Assembly (NCBI GenBank): GCA_963718305.1
Contig: CAVQZG010000001.1
Coordinates: forward strand, 124,001 to 188,000
Length of the DNA stretch: 64,000 bases
Reading direction: 5' to 3'
From: RYN-230 sp963718305
GTDB lineage: Bacteria > Actinomycetota > Actinomycetes > Streptosporangiales > Streptosporangiaceae
Part shown: piece by piece, positions 25,235 to 34,454 of the stretch
Layout of the letters: each line of letters opens with the position of its first letter
How positions within the stretch are numbered: position 1 is the first letter of the stretch
The notes under the pieces: model-generated
Databases searched by the model: none
What the model was told of the DNA's origin: nothing
The model's input: only the letters and a program-made list of their open reading frames with translations
Position numbers and translations under genes: made by a program

Positions 25235-25597
25235 GTGACCGGCATCGTGATCGCCAACTTCCCCATTATCGCCCTGATCGTGGCCGCCATGATCGGTATC
25301 CCGCTGTGGATCACGTTCAGGCACCCGCACACCCAGCCGGACTACTCCGAGGCCCGCGCCCACTACCGGGCCAAGGCCGCCGCCGAGGCTCACACCAGCG
25401 ACTTCGTGCCGACGACGAGGGTGGCCGCGTTCGATGGCCTCACCGTCGCGCGCCAGCACCTGGCGCCGCGCACCCTGGTTCCGGGCCGCCGGCACGCGAC
25501 CGCCGGGCCGTCCGTCCGTACCCATGCGCAGGGCATCCCGGCGCGATCCGGCCCGGCCGGGATCACGCAGCCGGCCGGCTTCGCCGACGCCCGGTGA
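25235..25597 (+). CDS. small single-pass membrane protein
   Basis: 120 residues from GTG 25235 with AAGGAGA upstream. Residues 4-27 form one hydrophobic helix (IVIANFPIIALIVAAMIGIPLW), followed by a polar basic tail (HAQGIPARSGPAGITQP). No motif is known. A strong hairpin lies 42 nt after the stop, so it is a monocistronic unit with a good RBS; that supports a real gene. Confidence 0.6.
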   Translation: MTGIVIANFPIIALIVAAMIGIPLWITFRHPHTQPDYSEARAHYRAKAAAEAHTSDFVPTTRVAAFDGLTVARQHLAPRTLVPGRRHATAGPSVRTHAQGIPARSGPAGITQPAGFADAR

Positions 25598-25638
25598 CCC
25601 ACGGTGCGGGGGGAAATCGCGCATAACATCGCACGGCG

Positions 25639-25676
25639 GCGGCCCGGCGGGAGTCAGTGAACTCCCGCCGGGCCGC
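25639..25676. terminator. 16-bp perfect hairpin terminator
   Basis: Arms 25639-25654 and 25661-25676, perfectly complementary, GC-rich, with a 6-nt loop. Followed by ACGTTAATCCGCTTTTCC, a weak T-rich tail. Ends the small membrane-protein gene. Confidence 0.8.
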
Positions 25677-25772
25677 ACGTTAATCCGCTTTTCCCGGCCC
25701 GAGCGGTGACTGATTCTCGGGCTACGGGCTGACCAAAAAACACGTTTAGGACAATAGGACCATCACGGCGGG

Positions 25773-25778
25773 TAGGGT
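25773..25778 (+). promoter_or_regulatory. -10 box TAGGGT of the decayed GH3 gene
   Basis: TAGGGT ends 9 nt before ATG 25788, so a promoter still faces the pseudogene. Confidence 0.4.
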
Positions 25779-25787
25779 CGCACGGCG

Positions 25788-26331
25788 ATGAGATTCCGCC
25801 GTCCCGCCGCCCGGCCCGCCCCGGCGGTCACCGGCCCCGCGGCGTCACCCCGGGTCGCCGCGGTCGTGACCGCCATGGCGCTGCCCGAGAAGGTCGGCCA
25901 GTTGCTGGTGCCGACCGTGCCCGGGCGCACCGCCGCGGACGGCGGGACCGGCAGCCGCCGGGCTCACCGCGGCCCTGCGGCCAGATCTGGCGGCCACCGG
26001 CGGGTGGCTCGTCGCGAGCCCCGCGGAAGCCGACGTGATCCTGGCGGTCACCCGGGACGCGGTCCGGGACGCGGCGCAGCAACGCCTGGTGCCCGGGCTG
26101 GTCGCCTCGGGGCGGCCGGTGCTGGTGCTGGCCACCGGGCTGCCCTACGACCTGGGCCTGTTCCCCGGGATCAGGGCAGCGGTCGCGAGCTACTCCGACA
26201 GCAGCGTGCCGCTGGGCGCGGCCGCCGCGGTGCTGGCCGGGCGGCTGCCCCCGGCCGGCCGACTGCCGGTGGCCGTCCCGGCCGCGGCCGGGGGCCGGGC
26301 GTTCGGCTACGGCACCGGTTTGTCCTACTGA
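25788..26331 (+). pseudogene. glycoside hydrolase family 3 (NagZ-like), internally deleted
   Basis: The first 55 codons from ATG 25788 read AAVVTAMALPEKVGQLLVPTV and DGGTG, the start of a GH3 catalytic barrel. After about 25960 the coherent reading moves to another frame and gives LTAALRPDLAATGGWLVASPAEADVILAVTRDA, then VASGRPVLVLATGLPYDLGLFPG and ends GYGTGLSY, the C-terminal domain of GH3 enzymes. Roughly 350 residues including the catalytic Asp/His are gone. So one deletion with frame loss. Together with nagA it hints at past GlcNAc or cell-wall sugar recycling here. Confidence 0.65.
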
Positions 26332-26419
26332 GGTTCCCACTGAGCTCTTCCTGCGCAGCACGGGTCTGCGTTACCCGCCGGCCGGCTGGCGTTAGCCCGG
26401 GACGCTTACCATCGGAAGC

Positions 26420-27148
26420 GTGTTTGACCCCCAGCTGACCTCCCGTCCCGCCCAGCCGTCCGGGGAAACCGCCGCTGCCGCTGACCCTGCCCCGGGGCCG
26501 GGCCGGCCGCCGCTGCGCGGGGTGGTCGCGGACTGGGGCGGGGTGATGACCAACCCCATCGCGGAGACCGTGCGGGCCTGGATCGCCGCGGACGAGATCG
26601 AGTACGCCAGCTACCACGCGGTCATGAAGGCCTGGGTGACCGGCGCGTACGACGGGGCGGGCGAGGACAACCCGATCCACGGGCTGGAACGCGGGGAGTG
26701 CAGCGACGAGGAGTTCGAGGAGATGCTCGCCGCCCAGATCGTGCGCCGGGACGGCGGGCCGGTGACCGCCGCGGGGCTGCTGGACCGGATGTTCGCGGCC
26801 ACCGTGCTCAGCGAGCCCATGCAGGACCTGCTCCGCCGGGTCCGCGCGGCCGGGCTGAAGACGGCCATGCTCTCCAATTCCTGGGGCGTCGGCATCTACC
26901 CGGCTGACGTGCTGGCTGAGCTGTTCGACGCGGTGGTCATCTCCGCCGAGGTGGGCATGCGCAAGCCGGAGGAACGGATCTTCCGGCACGCGGCCGGCCT
27001 GCTCGGACTGGACCCGGCCGAATGCGTGTTCATCGACGACATCGAGGCCAACGTGCAGGCCGCGGAGTCGCTCGGGATGACGGGCGTGCTGCACACCGAC
27101 CCGGCCGCCACCGAGGGCCGGCTGGCCGAGTTGCTCGGCCTTTCTTAG
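26420..27148 (+). CDS. HAD-superfamily hydrolase (soluble epoxide hydrolase N-terminal-like)
   Basis: 242 residues from GTG 26420, leaderless (TACCAT ends 7 nt upstream). Motif I reads GVVADWGGVMTNP, with the Asp nucleophile and the Gly-Gly-Val typical of the EH-like HAD subgroup; then AMLSNSWGVG (II), GMRKPEERIFRHA (III) and CVFIDDIEANVQAAESLG (IV). Cap type I. Likely a phosphatase of a small molecule; substrate unknown. The N-terminal 30 residues are a Pro/Ala-rich extension. Confidence 0.87.
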   Translation: MFDPQLTSRPAQPSGETAAAADPAPGPGRPPLRGVVADWGGVMTNPIAETVRAWIAADEIEYASYHAVMKAWVTGAYDGAGEDNPIHGLERGECSDEEFEEMLAAQIVRRDGGPVTAAGLLDRMFAATVLSEPMQDLLRRVRAAGLKTAMLSNSWGVGIYPADVLAELFDAVVISAEVGMRKPEERIFRHAAGLLGLDPAECVFIDDIEANVQAAESLGMTGVLHTDPAATEGRLAELLGLS

Positions 27149-27202
27149 CACCGCGGCCGGCGCTACTAAGAAACGGGCCCGCATCCCGGGGCCCGGCTGC
27201 TC

Positions 27203-27208
27203 TAGCCT
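27203..27208 (+). promoter_or_regulatory. -10 box TAGCCT of vsr-like gene
   Basis: TAGCCT ends 6 nt before GTG 27215. Confidence 0.5.
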
Positions 27209-27214
27209 GGCCGG

Positions 27215-27664
27215 GTGGCCGATCATCCGAGCCCGTCCAGCTCGATTCGCACGGGCCTGATTCCCCCTACCCCGGGACGATCGGCGAACATGCGCGCCAA
27301 CCGGCGCACCGATACCAAGCCCGAACTCGCGCTGCGCAGCGCGCTGCACCGGCAGGGCTACCGGTTCCGCAAGGACTTCCGGCTCGATCTGGACGGCGGC
27401 GCCCGGGTCCGGCCGGACCTCGCGTTCACCGGGCGCCGGGTCGCGGTGTTCGTGGACGGCTGTTTCTGGCACGTATGCCCGCAGCACGGCCGGGATCCGG
27501 CGGTCAACGAGTCGTACTGGTCACCGAAGCTGCGCCGCAACGTCGAACGCGACCGGGCCGCGGATGCGGCGCTGGCCGCGGCGGGCTGGCGGGTGGTCCG
27601 GGTGTGGGAGCATCAGTCCCTCGATGAGGCAGTGGCCATGGTGGTTGCCGTCCTCGGGGCCTGA
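27215..27664 (+). CDS. very short patch repair endonuclease (Vsr-like)
   Basis: 149 residues from GTG 27215, leaderless. Core Vsr pattern: MRANRRTDTKPELALRSALH, GYRFRKDFRLDL, RPDLAFTGRRVAVFVDGCFWHVCPQHG (catalytic Asp, metal His), NESYWSPKLRRNVERD and GWRVVRVWEHQ. Vsr nicks T:G mismatches left by Dcm 5-methylcytosine deamination. No Dcm-type methyltransferase is in the window, so it is orphan here. It lacks the N-terminal zinc lid only if one counts the 25-residue Pro/Ser extension as such. Confidence 0.88.
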   Translation: MADHPSPSSSIRTGLIPPTPGRSANMRANRRTDTKPELALRSALHRQGYRFRKDFRLDLDGGARVRPDLAFTGRRVAVFVDGCFWHVCPQHGRDPAVNESYWSPKLRRNVERDRAADAALAAAGWRVVRVWEHQSLDEAVAMVVAVLGA

Positions 27665-27714
27665 CCGCCGGGAGCACTGCTGGTCCAGCTCCGCCGAGAC
27701 AACCGGGGAGAAGC

Positions 27715-28230
27715 ATGCGTGTCTATCTGCCGGCCACGCTGCCGGCCCTGGCCGGCGCGCTGGATGCCGCTGAGATCGGGCCGGCCCCGATGCAGGCGTT
27801 CACCGTCACGCCCGCCCTGCGTGAGTGGTACGCCCAGGCGGACCTCGAGGAACTCGAGTACGCCGCGCTGATGCACGCCGCGCGGGCCTCGCTGTGGCTG
27901 CTGCTGGCCAACCCGGACGCGCCGCGACGGCGGGTCGTGCTGGCCGCCGACGTGCCCGAGGAGCAGGTGGGCCGGGACGGGGGGTTCGGCGGCGGCTTCG
28001 AGGAGCCGACCCGGGTGCTGCTGTCCGCGCCGGTCCCGCTGGCCCGGGTGGTCTCCGGGCACGTCGATGACCTGCTGGCCGTGCCCGACGTCACCGCGGC
28101 GGTCGCCGCGCTGGGCGCCGCCGAGGCCGGGGACGACGACGCCCAGTTCCTGGTGGACGGGGCGGAGGGCCACGAACTGATGTGGTACGCCACCCAGGAA
28201 TTGCCGTTCGTGGCGGGGAACGCAGGCTAG
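27715..28230 (+). CDS. DUF6912 family protein
   Basis: 171 residues with GGGGAGAA upstream. MRVYLPATLPALAGAL opens, then AFTVTPALREWYAQADLEELEYAALMHAA and a C-terminal ELMWYATQELPFVAG. I assign DUF6912 from this start, which in streptomycetes belongs to a short family of unknown function. There is no membrane segment; the middle has beta-rich RVVLAADVPEEQV and VLLSAPVPLARVV. It sits between vsr and pruA. Confidence 0.65.
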   Translation: MRVYLPATLPALAGALDAAEIGPAPMQAFTVTPALREWYAQADLEELEYAALMHAARASLWLLLANPDAPRRRVVLAADVPEEQVGRDGGFGGGFEEPTRVLLSAPVPLARVVSGHVDDLLAVPDVTAAVAALGAAEAGDDDAQFLVDGAEGHELMWYATQELPFVAGNAG

Positions 28231-28288
28231 CCGGAGTGCCGCCTACGATGGGGCCACCGCATCGTTAGAGCAGTTCGGGGAGATCCTC

Positions 28289-29917
<1,629 letters not shown>

Positions 29918-30084
29918 CGGCGGGGCGCCGTAACGACGGCAAGGTAAGTGGTCCGGTGGTTCGCTGGCTGGTGCCCGATTCTGGCCCGCTGCCCAGGTCT
30001 CGCCCGGAATATGCGGCGATGTTGGATAAGGCCCAGGTCGGCGGGTAGAGCGGGGCGGAGGAATCACAAGGCCTGGGGGTATTC

Positions 30085-31240
30085 ATGGCTAAGGAAAAAT
30101 CAGCACGCCGTCTGACAGGGCTGGCGGAAACCGGCCTGCGGGAGCTTCCGGCCAACGCAGCATGGCTGTTGTCCAAAGCGCTGAAGCCGGCGGTATCGGC
30201 CTCGTCGGGCGCATCCGACGCCGCCACCTCGGTGGTCGGCAACGTGTCGGAAACCGTGTCGGGCACTGCGTCCTCGGCCGCGGAGACGGCGGGTGCCGTC
30301 ACCGCTGGGGTGCGGCGCAAGACCAGGGCGGCTGGGCGGTCGGTCCGGGCCGCCGTGCCGGGCCTCGACGACGACTCGATCGACTCGCTACTGCGGCAGG
30401 CTGACGAGGCGGCCGAAGAGGCGCGCGAGAAAGAGGCGCGGGCCCTGGCCCTGGCCCAGGAGGCCAAAGACCGCGCCGACGACGCCGAGCGCACCGCCCG
30501 GGAGATGGATGAACACGTGCGCCAGGTTCGACTCGGATGCGCGTGCGCAGGCGGAGGAGCACCTCGAGCGCGTCCGCCTCGCGGAGGAGGCTGAGCGGCG
30601 AAAGGCGCTCGACAACGCAGAGGAAGAGGCCGCTGCCCGCACGCGGGAGAAGGAACAGGAGGCCGAACGCGCGCAGGAGCGTGCCCGTCAGGCCATCCAG
30701 GAGGCCAACCGGGCGGTCGCCGAGGCCAGGAAACTAGCGGGCCAGGCCTCGAAGGCAGCCCAGCAAGTCGCGTCGCAGGCCACCCAGGAGGCGGATCGGC
30801 TGGCGGCTCTGGCGCATGAGCCGGTGGCGGCGCGGCGGCGCGTCGCGCAGGCCGGCCAGACGCGGCGTCGGGCGGCGTCGACCGCCCGCCGGCCATCACG
30901 GCGCCCGGACGAGCGGTCGTCCCAGCGAGAGGCGCAACCGAGTCGGGAGCGTGCGGCCGGGAACGCGGACGGTGCCACGCTGCGCACGATCGACCAGGTG
31001 GACCGGCTCACCAAGGCAGAGCTCATCCGCCTGGCCGGACAACTCGACGTGGCTGACTCTTCCACCATGAACAAGCAGGACCTGGTGCGGGCCGTCGTCC
31101 GGGTGGGCGGCGTGCCCCTGGACCGGCTCAACAAGGACGAGCTGTTGCGGCTGGGCCGGGGGACCGGTGCTGAGCTGCAAACGTCGATGACGAAGCCGGA
31201 ACTCGTCGCGGCCATCAGCACATCACGGACGGCAGGGTAG
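30085..31240 (+). pseudogene. coiled-coil/Rho-N-like protein gene with one frameshift
   Basis: Two ORFs make one protein of about 384 residues: residues 1-147 in one frame (EKSARRLTGLAETGLREL...REMDEHVRQV), then the +1 frame (DSDARAQAEEHLERVRL...ERAQERARQAI). The middle 150 residues are a long charged coiled coil; the C-terminus holds two short repeats, DRLTKAELIRLAGQLDV and DRLNKDELLRLGRGTG, like SAP/Rho termination N-terminal motifs. One extra T at the GTTC near 30526 would explain the shift. Followed by two small membrane or envelope-stress-like proteins. Confidence 0.65.
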
Positions 31241-31310
31241 CGGGCGGCCAGCGGGTCGGCCCACGGGCGGCCGCTGGCCGGCCGATTCACAGAGAAAGGG
31301 ACACAGGCGG

Positions 31311-31490
31311 ATGGGATTGTTCACACACAAGAGCAAATGGGATCTCCTGCTGGAGTCCGTAGAGTCGGCTACGTCCAATGACGCAGTGCGCCTGGCCTCC
31401 AAGGTCACGCTCGGCGTCGTCAGCGGGGCCGTCGCGGCCACCGCGGCGAGCGCGGCTATTTCCGCACGGCGCCACCAGGACGAGTCGTGA
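31311..31490 (+). CDS. 59-aa hypothetical protein
   Basis: Starts MGLFTHKSKWDLLLESV; the middle (VTLGVVSGAVAATAASAAIS) is a hydrophobic Ala/Gly/Val helix able to span a membrane. AGAAAGG lies about 14-20 nt upstream. It overlaps the next gene by 4 nt (GTGA), which supports reality. Function unknown; part of the 30085-32138 locus of small structural-looking proteins. Confidence 0.65.
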   Translation: MGLFTHKSKWDLLLESVESATSNDAVRLASKVTLGVVSGAVAATAASAAISARRHQDES

Positions 31491-31729
31491 AGCTGACCAC
31501 CGTGGCCGTATTCGGGGTCGGCTACCTGCTGGGGACTCGTGCGGGCCGCGAACGTTACGAGCAGATCCTCAAGCTTGCGCACAGCGCAAGCGGGAAGTTC
31601 GCGGCGTCCGGCGCCCGCCGGAGCCTGGAGGAGTATGGCGCCCGGCTTGACGCCTACGCGGCCCAGTCGCGGGTCGGCCGGGCGCATGGCGCGGCGGGGG
31701 CGGGAAGTGGTGGCCGTACGCGGTCGTGA
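31487..31729 (+). CDS. YtxH-like small membrane protein
   Basis: 80 residues from GTG 31487. LTTVAVFGVGYLLGTRAGRERYEQILKLA is the YtxH-type start: a short hydrophobic segment ending in Gly-x-x-Ala/Thr-Gly-Arg-x-Arg-Tyr-Glu. Cytoplasmic tail is polar and disordered. Such proteins associate with the membrane in stress or gas-vesicle-like loci. Coupled to the 59-aa gene by a 4-nt overlap. Confidence 0.65.
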   Translation: MKLTTVAVFGVGYLLGTRAGRERYEQILKLAHSASGKFAASGARRSLEEYGARLDAYAAQSRVGRAHGAAGAGSGGRTRS

Positions 31730-32138
31730 CCCCGTGCCCCGGACGTGGACTGGCCCGGAACGGGCACGCCGCTCGTTCCGGGTGCACCTCCGTGGTCTGG
31801 ATCCAGCCCGGGGCGACCTGGTAATCGGGGCGTTCGTGCTGGCCCGGCTGCTCGGTATCCGGTTGCTGACGCTCGAAGCCCGGGTGGTCGTGCACGAAGA
31901 TGATCGCGGCGGCACCGGGCCCGGGGCGCTGGTCCTCGCCCCGGTCCCGGCGGACCGCCGGGTCCTCCCAGGCCATGACGCACCGTCCGACCGCCCGGCC
32001 CCGCAGGGACGGCCGGACGTGTCCCGCCGTCCGGGATCCATCAGCCCCGGATCCGAGCGGCTGGCCCGCGCAGTGTGGCTGGTGGAGCAGGGGGCCGACA
32101 CGCTCGAGCGGACCCGGCGGGCCCAGTACCGGGGTTGA
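31686..32138 (+). CDS. hypothetical protein
   Basis: Up to 150 residues from ATG 31686; it overlaps the previous gene by 44 nt, so a GTG at 31707 or 31710 is an alternative start. The third codon position is GC-rich and the tail SERLARAVWLVEQGADTLERTRRAQ reads as a normal amphipathic helix, whereas minus-strand frames here look random. LVIGAFVLARLLGIRLLTLEARVVV may be a membrane or buried helix. No family known. Confidence 0.42.
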   Translation: MARRGREVVAVRGRDPVPRTWTGPERARRSFRVHLRGLDPARGDLVIGAFVLARLLGIRLLTLEARVVVHEDDRGGTGPGALVLAPVPADRRVLPGHDAPSDRPAPQGRPDVSRRPGSISPGSERLARAVWLVEQGADTLERTRRAQYRG

Positions 32139-32263
32139 TCGGCCCTGCCGTGGCGGCCGCGCAGGTTCGAAATAAGTATTGAAGCTAATTGTCCGCCTGG
32201 TTCCGGAACGCTGCCCCGACCGCGGCCGTCGCCGATCGGGCGTGCGTGCGGCCTGCCCGGGCA

Positions 32264-32269
32264 TAGGCT
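32264..32269 (+). promoter_or_regulatory. -10 box TAGGCT of HAD gene
   Basis: TAGGCT ends 4 nt before GTG 32274, a shorter gap than elsewhere. Confidence 0.4.
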
Positions 32270-32273
32270 GGCC

Positions 32274-33053
32274 GTGCCCGCCGCGAGGGGGATGCCAACC
32301 CCGGAGGTCCTCATTAGCCGCCTGGTCCTGTGGAACATCGATCTGACTCTCATCGACGTCGGCCGGATCACCAGGGACGCGTACGCGGAGGCGTTCCGGC
32401 GGGTTACCGGACGGCCGATGATCCAGCTCCCGCAGCTCCCGGGACGGATGGAGTCGGAGATCTTCTTTGAGGCGCTGGCCCTGAACGAGGCGGTGCCGTC
32501 CGGGCTGCCCAGCCCGGCCACGGCCGGCGGCGAGGAACTGCTGGCCCGGTTCAGCTTCGAGCTGGCCAACTCCTTCGCGGCCCGCCGCGAACAGCTGCGT
32601 GAGCAAGGCCGGCTGCTGCCCGGGGCCGCCGAGGCCGTGGCCGAGGTGGCTGCCCGCCCCGGCGTGGTCCAGACCGTGCTGACCGGGACGATCAAGCCGA
32701 ACGCGGTCGAGAAGCTGCGCGCGTTCGGGCTGGAGGAGTTCTTCGACGTGGAGATCGGCGGCTACGGGTCGCAGGTTTACCCCAAGGGCGCCCAGCTGAT
32801 GATGACCCGCAGCCGGGCCGCCGAGAAGTACGGCGTCCGGTTCGACGAGGACTCCACCGTCTACATCGCCGACTCCACCCGCGACGTGGCGGCCGCGCGG
32901 ACCGGCGGTGCGCGGTGCCTGGCCGTGGCGACCGGCCGCTCTACCATGAGCGAGCTGCGGAAGGCCGGGGCGGACGTGGTCTTCGACGATCTCTCGGATA
33001 CTCCCGCCGTGCTGCGCGCGGTGGACCGGCTGACGCTGGCCGTCGCCGGCTGA
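32274..33053 (+). CDS. HAD-like protein with Asn in place of nucleophile
   Basis: 259 residues from GTG 32274. Motif I reads RLVLWNIDLTLIDVG: Asn21 occupies the Asp that forms the phospho-enzyme in DxDxT proteins (here N-I-D-L-T). Later motifs are kept: TVLTGTIKPNAVEKL (II), PKGAQLMMTRSRAAEKYG (III Lys) and VYIADSTRDVAAARTGG (IV). The fold is plain but phosphatase chemistry should fail unless Asn is deamidated or a different nucleophile is used. The homologous position in close relatives would show if this is a group trait. Confidence 0.83.
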   Translation: MPAARGMPTPEVLISRLVLWNIDLTLIDVGRITRDAYAEAFRRVTGRPMIQLPQLPGRMESEIFFEALALNEAVPSGLPSPATAGGEELLARFSFELANSFAARREQLREQGRLLPGAAEAVAEVAARPGVVQTVLTGTIKPNAVEKLRAFGLEEFFDVEIGGYGSQVYPKGAQLMMTRSRAAEKYGVRFDEDSTVYIADSTRDVAAARTGGARCLAVATGRSTMSELRKAGADVVFDDLSDTPAVLRAVDRLTLAVAG

Positions 33054-33094
33054 GCCCGGTGCAGGCCGGCCGCCCGCCGTTCACCTGCGCTGCG

Positions 33095-33100
33095 TAGGTT
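33095..33100 (+). promoter_or_regulatory. -10 box TAGGTT of chrA
   Basis: TAGGTT ends 6 nt before GTG 33107. Confidence 0.5.
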
Positions 33101-33106
33101 GGCCGC

Positions 33107-34363
33107 GTGCCTGATCACGCTGCGCCCGAGCAGCCCCCCGCCGAGTCCCCGGCGGTCCCGCTGACCACGATCGCCCGGGAATGGGGCCGGATCGGCTGCA
33201 TCGGGTTCGGTGGCCCGCCCGCGCACATCGCGCTGCTGCGCAAGCTGTGCGTGACCGACCGGGAGTGGCTGCCGCCTGACGACTTCGAGGACGGGCTGGC
33301 CGCCTGCAACCTGCTGCCCGGACCCGCCTCGACCCAGCTGGCCATCTTCTGCGCCTGGCGGCTGCGCGGTCCGGCCGGGGCGATCCTGGGCGGGGTCTGC
33401 TTCATCGTGCCCGGCCTGGTCATCATCCTCGGGCTGGCGGCCCTCTTCCTGGCGCCCCGCCCGCCGGGGTGGATCTCGGGGGCGGCGGCCGGATCAGGCG
33501 CGGCCGTGCCCGCGGTGGCCGCGGCCGCCGCGGTGGGCCTGATCCCGGCGAGCTGGCGGCGGGCCGGCGGGAGTGCCCCGCAGACCCGCGCCGCGCACGG
33601 CCGCTGGATCGCCTACCTGGCCGCCGGCGGGGTGGCCGCCGCGACCGTCGGGCCGTGGCTGGTCATCGTCCTGGCGGCCTGCGGACTGGCCGAGGTCGCG
33701 GCGCGGACCTGGCCGGCGGTCCACCCGCGCGGCCCCGGGCCGGCCGGTCCGGGATCGGGATCGTCCGGGCCGGGGCGTTCCGGGCTGGGCGCGGTCTGGC
33801 TGCCGCTGGCCGCCGCGGTGCCTGCCGCGGGCGGCCTGCTCGCGGTGGCCTGGGAGGGCCTCAAGGTCGGGGCCCTCTCCTACGGCGGCGGCTTCGTGAT
33901 CATCCCGCTGATGCAGCACGACGCGGTGGACACCTACCACTGGATGACCGCGGGCCAGTTCCTCAGCGCGGTCGCGCTGGGCCAGATCACCCCGGGGCCG
34001 GTGGTGCAGACCGTTGCCGTGGTCGGGTACGCGGCCGCGGGGGTGGGCGGCGGGCTGCTCGCCGCGCTGGTCGCCTTCACCCCCTCGTTCCTGTTCGTGC
34101 TGGCCGGCGGGCGCTACTTCGACCGGCTCCGGGCCAGCGCGGCCGTCCAGGCCTTCCTGACCGGGGCCGGCCCGGCCGCCATCGGCGCCATCGCCGGGGC
34201 CGCGGTGCCGCTCGCCCTGGCCCTCACGCACCTGTGGCAGCTCGGCGTGCTCGCTCTCGCCGCGGCCTGGCTGCTCGGCGTGCGGCGCGGCGTGGTCAGC
34301 GCGATCGTGGGTGCCGCAGGGCTGGGCGTGCTGGCCTTCGCCGCCGGCGCTCCGGTGGGATGA
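33107..34363 (+). CDS. chrA: chromate transporter (CHR family)
   Basis: 418 residues from GTG 33107. Two homologous CHR halves: REWGRIGCIGFGGPPAHIALL, ACNLLPGPASTQLAIFCAW, then a Pro/Gly-rich linker (about 175-230) and EGLKVGALSYGGGFVIIPLMQ, ALGQITPGPVVQTVAVVGY. The repeated Gly-Gly-Pro/Gly-Gly-x-Gly and Gly-Pro motifs are diagnostic. About 10-11 membrane segments. CHR proteins export chromate or act in sulfate-like anion exchange; which is unclear, and no chrB regulator is near. Confidence 0.9.
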   Translation: MPDHAAPEQPPAESPAVPLTTIAREWGRIGCIGFGGPPAHIALLRKLCVTDREWLPPDDFEDGLAACNLLPGPASTQLAIFCAWRLRGPAGAILGGVCFIVPGLVIILGLAALFLAPRPPGWISGAAAGSGAAVPAVAAAAAVGLIPASWRRAGGSAPQTRAAHGRWIAYLAAGGVAAATVGPWLVIVLAACGLAEVAARTWPAVHPRGPGPAGPGSGSSGPGRSGLGAVWLPLAAAVPAAGGLLAVAWEGLKVGALSYGGGFVIIPLMQHDAVDTYHWMTAGQFLSAVALGQITPGPVVQTVAVVGYAAAGVGGGLLAALVAFTPSFLFVLAGGRYFDRLRASAAVQAFLTGAGPAAIGAIAGAAVPLALALTHLWQLGVLALAAAWLLGVRRGVVSAIVGAAGLGVLAFAAGAPVG

Positions 34364-34454
34364 ACGGCCGGGAATCGGAGAGGTGAGCTTGACCACACCC
34401 TGGGCCGCGTGGCTCCCGTTGCGATGCGCGGGCTGAGCGCCGATGCTGGGGCCT

